Program-made: the position numbers and the translations under genes
Shown: positions 31,959 through 35,036 of the stretch, piece after piece
How positions within the stretch are numbered: position 1 is the stretch's first letter
Layout: every line of letters begins with the position of its first letter
Notes under the pieces: model-generated
Told to the model about the DNA's origin: nothing
Databases searched by the model: none
Seen by the model: only the letters and a program-made list of their open reading frames with translations
NCBI GenBank assembly: GCA_021296535.1
Contig: JAGWAG010000047.1
Span: forward strand, 1 to 35,036
Source of the DNA: Acidobacteriota bacterium
GTDB lineage: Bacteria; Acidobacteriota; Thermoanaerobaculia; Multivoradales; Multivoraceae
DNA: 35,036 nt
Direction of reading: 5' to 3'

Positions 31959-32987
31959 ATGCGAATCCAACTCCTCGTGGTCGCGGCGATCCTGGTCGCT
32001 CCCACTGCAACCATCGCCCAGGACGACATTCCCCGCACACCGAGCGGCAGGCCGGACCTCTCCGGCACCTACGACATCGCCACCCGCACGCCGATGATGC
32101 GCGATCCGAAGTACGGCAGCGACCCGTACATGAGCGCCGAGGACGCGCACCAGATCGCGGCCGCGACCGAAGCCGGCAGGGTCCAGGCCGACATCCCCAG
32201 CGACCCGGACCGCAAGGCCCCGCCGGTCGGCGGCGACGGACACCGCAGCAACATCGGCGGCCACAACCAGTTCTGGTTCGACTTTGGCAACATCCCCTTC
32301 GAGATCGACGGGAAGTACCGCAACTCGATCATCACCGATCCGCCCAACGGCCGGCTGCCGCCCAAGACGGAGCGCGGCCAGACTCTCACCCCGCGCGGCC
32401 TCGGCGCCTACAACCAGAATCCGGGCGGGGCGTGGTGGCTCGAGACCGGCGAGAATCTCTACGACGAGCCGGAGGTCCAGACCCTGGGCACCCGCTGCCT
32501 GTACGCGGGCGGCCCCACGGTGCCGGTGCGGCCCTCGGCCTACAACAACCTGAAGACGATCACGCAGACCGACGCCCACGTGGCGATCCACGTCGAGTGG
32601 ATGCACTGGACGCGTATCGTCCGCCTCGACTCAGAACACGCACCGCCCGAGGTCCGTTCCTTCGCCGGCGACTCGATCGGCTGGTGGGAAGACGACACCC
32701 TGGTCGTCGAGACGACGAACTTCCTGCGCGCACCGAATGTCCCGCACGACGGCCTGCGCGTCGTCGAGCGCTTCTCTCGCCTCGATGCGGACACCCTGTT
32801 CTACGAGTTCAGCGTCGAGGACTCCGACTACACCGCACCGTACGCCGGCTCCCTGCCCTGGCCGCGGACCGACAAACGGCTCTACGAGTACGCCTGCCAC
32901 GAAGGGAACTACGCGATGGGCAACATGCTCCGCGGCGCCCGGCTGCTGGAGAAGGAGGCGCGCGAGAAGCCGCGCGTAGGCGGCTGA
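31959..32987 (+). CDS. Secreted protein of unknown function, quinoprotein partner
   Basis: 342 aa with signal peptide (MRIQLLVVAAILVAPTATIA). I do not know a function. Recognisable blocks are PRTPSGRPDLSGTYD after the signal and TRCLYAGGPTVPVRPSAYNN. These are followed by ITQTDAHVAIHVEWMHWTRI, GDSIGWWEDDTLVVETTNF, RLDADTLFYEFSVED and YEYACHEGNYAMGNMLRGAR. From general knowledge, this block pattern occurs in a large family of secreted proteins abundant in Acidobacteriota. It follows the quinoprotein gene after 19 bp with AGGAGG just before its ATG, so the two are probably co-transcribed. It may bind the substrate or accept electrons, but this is not shown by the sequence. Confidence 0.75.
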   Translation: MRIQLLVVAAILVAPTATIAQDDIPRTPSGRPDLSGTYDIATRTPMMRDPKYGSDPYMSAEDAHQIAAATEAGRVQADIPSDPDRKAPPVGGDGHRSNIGGHNQFWFDFGNIPFEIDGKYRNSIITDPPNGRLPPKTERGQTLTPRGLGAYNQNPGGAWWLETGENLYDEPEVQTLGTRCLYAGGPTVPVRPSAYNNLKTITQTDAHVAIHVEWMHWTRIVRLDSEHAPPEVRSFAGDSIGWWEDDTLVVETTNFLRAPNVPHDGLRVVERFSRLDADTLFYEFSVEDSDYTAPYAGSLPWPRTDKRLYEYACHEGNYAMGNMLRGARLLEKEAREKPRVGG

Positions 32988-33104
32988 TACCCTCCCTCCG
33001 CTCCCACCACAGACCGGCGCTTCCAAAGCGCCCCTCAGACGCTCTGGAAGTCGCTTCTGGCTAACCAAGTACTCGATCCGTACACCGTCCGCCACGGCGA
33101 GGCC

Positions 33105-34475
33105 GTGGCCCCGCCGGTCAGGTTCCGGGACCGCCTGAAGTACCTGGGTCCGAGCCTCATCGTCACCGGTGCGGTGATCGGCTCGGGCGAGCTGGTGCTC
33201 ACGACCAGCCTGGGCGCGGTGGCGGGCTTCACGCTGCTGTGGTGGATGCTCCTCTCCTGCTGGTGCAAGTCGCTGGTGCAGGCCGAGATGGCGCGCTACA
33301 CGATCGAGTCCGGCGACACGTACCTGCGGGCGATCAACCGGTTGCCGGGGCGCATCTGGCGCATCTCCTGGCCGATCTGGCTGGGCATCCTCGCCTACGT
33401 CCCTGGGACGATGGGGCTGGGCGGCATCATCGGCGGCGCCGGCCAGTCGATGTCCTTCCTCGCCTCGCTGGCGAACGTCGAGCTCGACGGGGTTCTCTGC
33501 ACCGGCCTCATCGCCGTCGTCTGCTCGATCATCCTCGGCACCGGCTCCTACAAGTGGCTCGAGCGGGTCATGCTGCCCCTGGTCCTCGCCTTCACGTTCT
33601 GCACGCTGGTCTGCCTGATCGCGATGCAGTTCACCGAGTTCCGGACCACGCCGGGCGAGATCCTCGGCGGCATGAAGCCGGACCTGTCGCTGTTCGTCGT
33701 CGTCGCAGCGCTGGCCCTCTCGGCATACGGCTACACCGGCACGACCTCGGGCGACATCACGTCCTACACCTACTGGTGCATCGAGAAGGGCTATCCCAGC
33801 CTGCTCGGCTCCGACCGCAGCGACCCGAACTGGGAGTCGCACGCCCGCGGCTGGATGCGAGTGCTCCACACCGACGTCTGGCTCGCTCTCCTCATCGTGA
33901 CCTGCGCCACGATTCCCTACTACATCCTCGGCGCCGGGGTGCTGAACAAGATGGGGCTGACGCCGGAGGGCAACGACGAGACGATCGGCGAGCTATCCAA
34001 CATCTTCACCCAGACCCTTGGCATATGGGCGGTCTGGGTCTTCGCCATCGGCGCCTTCTGCATCCTCTTCTCGACCGTGCTCTCAGGCGCCGGCGGCGGC
34101 GGCCGGACGATCCCGGACTACCTGATGGAGATGGGCCTGATCGAGCGCTCCAACCTGGCGCTGCGCAAGAAGATCATCCGCGGCTACCTGGTCTGCCTGC
34201 CCCTCGCCGCCTTCGGCATCTACTACTTCGTCACCGACTTCGTCATCCTGATCATGGTCGGCGGCCTGACCTCGGCGATCTTCCTGCCGATCCAGTGCGG
34301 CGCCACCCTGTGGCTGCAGCGCACCCGGATGGACCCGCGCATCCGGCCCCGGCGATTGACCCACATCGGACTCTGGGTCGTCTTCGTGTTCGAAGCCGCG
34401 ATGGCGCTGCTCGTCATCCGCTACGTCGTGCTGAGGGACCAGTTCGACTGGTTGTTCGGCTACCTCTTCGGCTGA
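33105..34475 (+). CDS. Nramp-fold transporter lacking the metal-binding motifs
   Basis: Integral membrane protein, 456 aa, about 11-12 hydrophobic segments, with the Nramp-like N-terminus LKYLGPSLIVTGAVIGSGEL followed by VLTTSLGAVAG. In true Nramp metal transporters the TM1 motif is DPGN and TM6 carries MPHN. Here the TM1 position reads IGSGEL (residues 25-30) and the TM6 region reads ALSAYGYTGTTSGD, so the known metal ligands are absent. The substrate is thus unlikely to be Mn2+ or Fe2+ by the known mechanism. GTG 33105 is the only conventional start near the conserved region, although the open frame runs upstream without a stop for some distance. It follows the quinoprotein pair after 117 bp. 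Confidence 0.75.
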   Translation: MAPPVRFRDRLKYLGPSLIVTGAVIGSGELVLTTSLGAVAGFTLLWWMLLSCWCKSLVQAEMARYTIESGDTYLRAINRLPGRIWRISWPIWLGILAYVPGTMGLGGIIGGAGQSMSFLASLANVELDGVLCTGLIAVVCSIILGTGSYKWLERVMLPLVLAFTFCTLVCLIAMQFTEFRTTPGEILGGMKPDLSLFVVVAALALSAYGYTGTTSGDITSYTYWCIEKGYPSLLGSDRSDPNWESHARGWMRVLHTDVWLALLIVTCATIPYYILGAGVLNKMGLTPEGNDETIGELSNIFTQTLGIWAVWVFAIGAFCILFSTVLSGAGGGGRTIPDYLMEMGLIERSNLALRKKIIRGYLVCLPLAAFGIYYFVTDFVILIMVGGLTSAIFLPIQCGATLWLQRTRMDPRIRPRRLTHIGLWVVFVFEAAMALLVIRYVVLRDQFDWLFGYLFG

Positions 34476-34492
34476 GGAGACGCGGGTCGGTA

Positions 34493-34573
34493 CGCCGGCC
34501 ACTGGGTGCGCCGGCCACTGGGTGCGCCGGCCATTGCGTGCGCCGGCCACTGGGTGCGCCGGCGTCCCCGCCG
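34493..34573. repeat. Four 16-bp REP-core repeats plus one hairpin
   Basis: CGCCGGCCACTGGGTG is repeated four times head to tail (34493-34556; the third copy has two changes). A full hairpin GCCGGCG-TCCC-CGCCGGC and ATCCGG follow. This is the same family as at 5741, 10332, 23068 and 28645. It directly follows the transporter stop. Confidence 0.9.
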
Positions 34574-34623
34574 GCATCCGGCGCGCCAGCGCCGGCTCCG
34601 GCGGCCGCTAGCATGCCAACACC

Positions 34624-35036
34624 ATGATCCGACACGCCCTCATCATGACCCTCGCTCTCCTCACAACCTCCGCCCGACCGCGCCGACCGGATGCGGGAGC
34701 GCAGCCGGCAGATGGACGCCAGCCTCGCCGACGACCCCTACGTCGGCATCCACGCCAACTCCGGCATCCAGCGCGGCCTCTTCAGAATCGAGTCCACCGG
34801 CGTATCGACGGAGCCGGTCCGGCTGGCCGCGGAGAAGTTCCTGGCAGCTCTTTCAGCCGAACAACGCACGAAGACGACCTTCCCGGTCGACGACGACGAG
34901 TGGCGCAAGTGGATGAACCAGCACTTCTACGTGCGCCAGGGCGTCGGCTTCGACGAGATGGACGAAGCCCAACGCGAAGCGGCTTTCGGCCTGATGCGCG
35001 CCTCGCTCAGCGCGGACGGACTCAAGCTGAGCCGCG
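34624..35036 (+). CDS. DUF3500 family protein, 3' end cut, probable frameshift near start
   Basis: The frame from about 34667 to the window end matches the DUF3500 family: LAAEKFLAALSAEQRTKTTF, VDDDEWRKWMNQHFYVRQG and AQREAAFGLMRASLSADG. Its function is unknown. A signal-peptide-like start (ATG 34624, MIRHALIMTLALLTTSA) lies in a different frame and would join at about 34660-34675 after a +1 change (to QPPPDRADRMRERS). Otherwise translation could start at ATG 34691 without a signal peptide. Members of the family are often exported, which supports the frameshift reading. Confidence 0.7.
   Translation, partial: MIRHALIMTLALLTTSARPRRPDAGAQPADGRQPRRRPLRRHPRQLRHPARPLQNRVHRRIDGAGPAGRGEVPGSSFSRTTHEDDLPGRRRRVAQVDEPALLRAPGRRLRRDGRSPTRSGFRPDARLAQRGRTQAEP

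Overview
The window is GC-rich bacterial DNA (roughly two thirds G+C by eye), densely packed with genes on both strands. The content points to a Gram-negative, aerobic heterotroph, most likely Acidobacteriota or a relative, possibly host-associated. The grounds are an Oar-like TonB receptor with a carboxypeptidase-regulatory domain, many secreted amidohydrolases and lipoproteins, a PQQ-type dehydrogenase paired with a secreted protein of unknown function, and Ku/LigD end joining. No rRNA, tRNA, CRISPR array, prophage or intact transposase was seen, and the taxonomic placement is inference.

Layout. 1-5633: truncated M1 aminopeptidase and an aquaporin (-), divergent from a glutathione-dependent formaldehyde dehydrogenase (+), which converges on a sodium/solute symporter with a small membrane partner (-). 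5723-11152: infC with an apparent AUC start codon (-), ku (-) divergent from ligD (+), then a Phd/VapC-type toxin-antitoxin pair (+). 11199-17039: a minus-strand block of ggt, two tiny duplicated leader ORFs, an Fsr-like MFS transporter, and a TonB receptor that is joined in frame to the transporter and broken by a frameshift near its 3' end. 17122-18231: a GCS2-type carboxylate-amine ligase. 18243-18423: a large perfect inverted-repeat element. 18458-22986: a VanZ-like protein (-) divergent from a three-gene set (+): a sterol C-24 methyltransferase homologue, a Rieske oxygenase of the DAF-36/Neverland type, and a secreted beta-propeller protein. 23122-28670: a coupled pair of secreted amidohydrolases, the second without most metal ligands; a DUF4143 ATPase; and a frameshifted lipoprotein amidohydrolase (-). 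28835-35036: a secreted lipoprotein (-), a PQQ-type quinoprotein with its partner, an Nramp-fold transporter lacking the metal motifs, and the start of a DUF3500 protein.

The most interesting system is the methyltransferase-Rieske-propeller set, which looks like a bacterial sterol-modification cassette. Other points of note are the MFS/TonB-receptor fusion reading frame, the triplicated 59-bp gene start in front of it, and a family of dispersed REP-like palindromes (CTGGGTGCGCCGGC core) at five loci whose hairpin stems show compensatory base changes. Three genes need the same +1 frame correction, which suggests either base-insertion errors in the assembly or gene decay.
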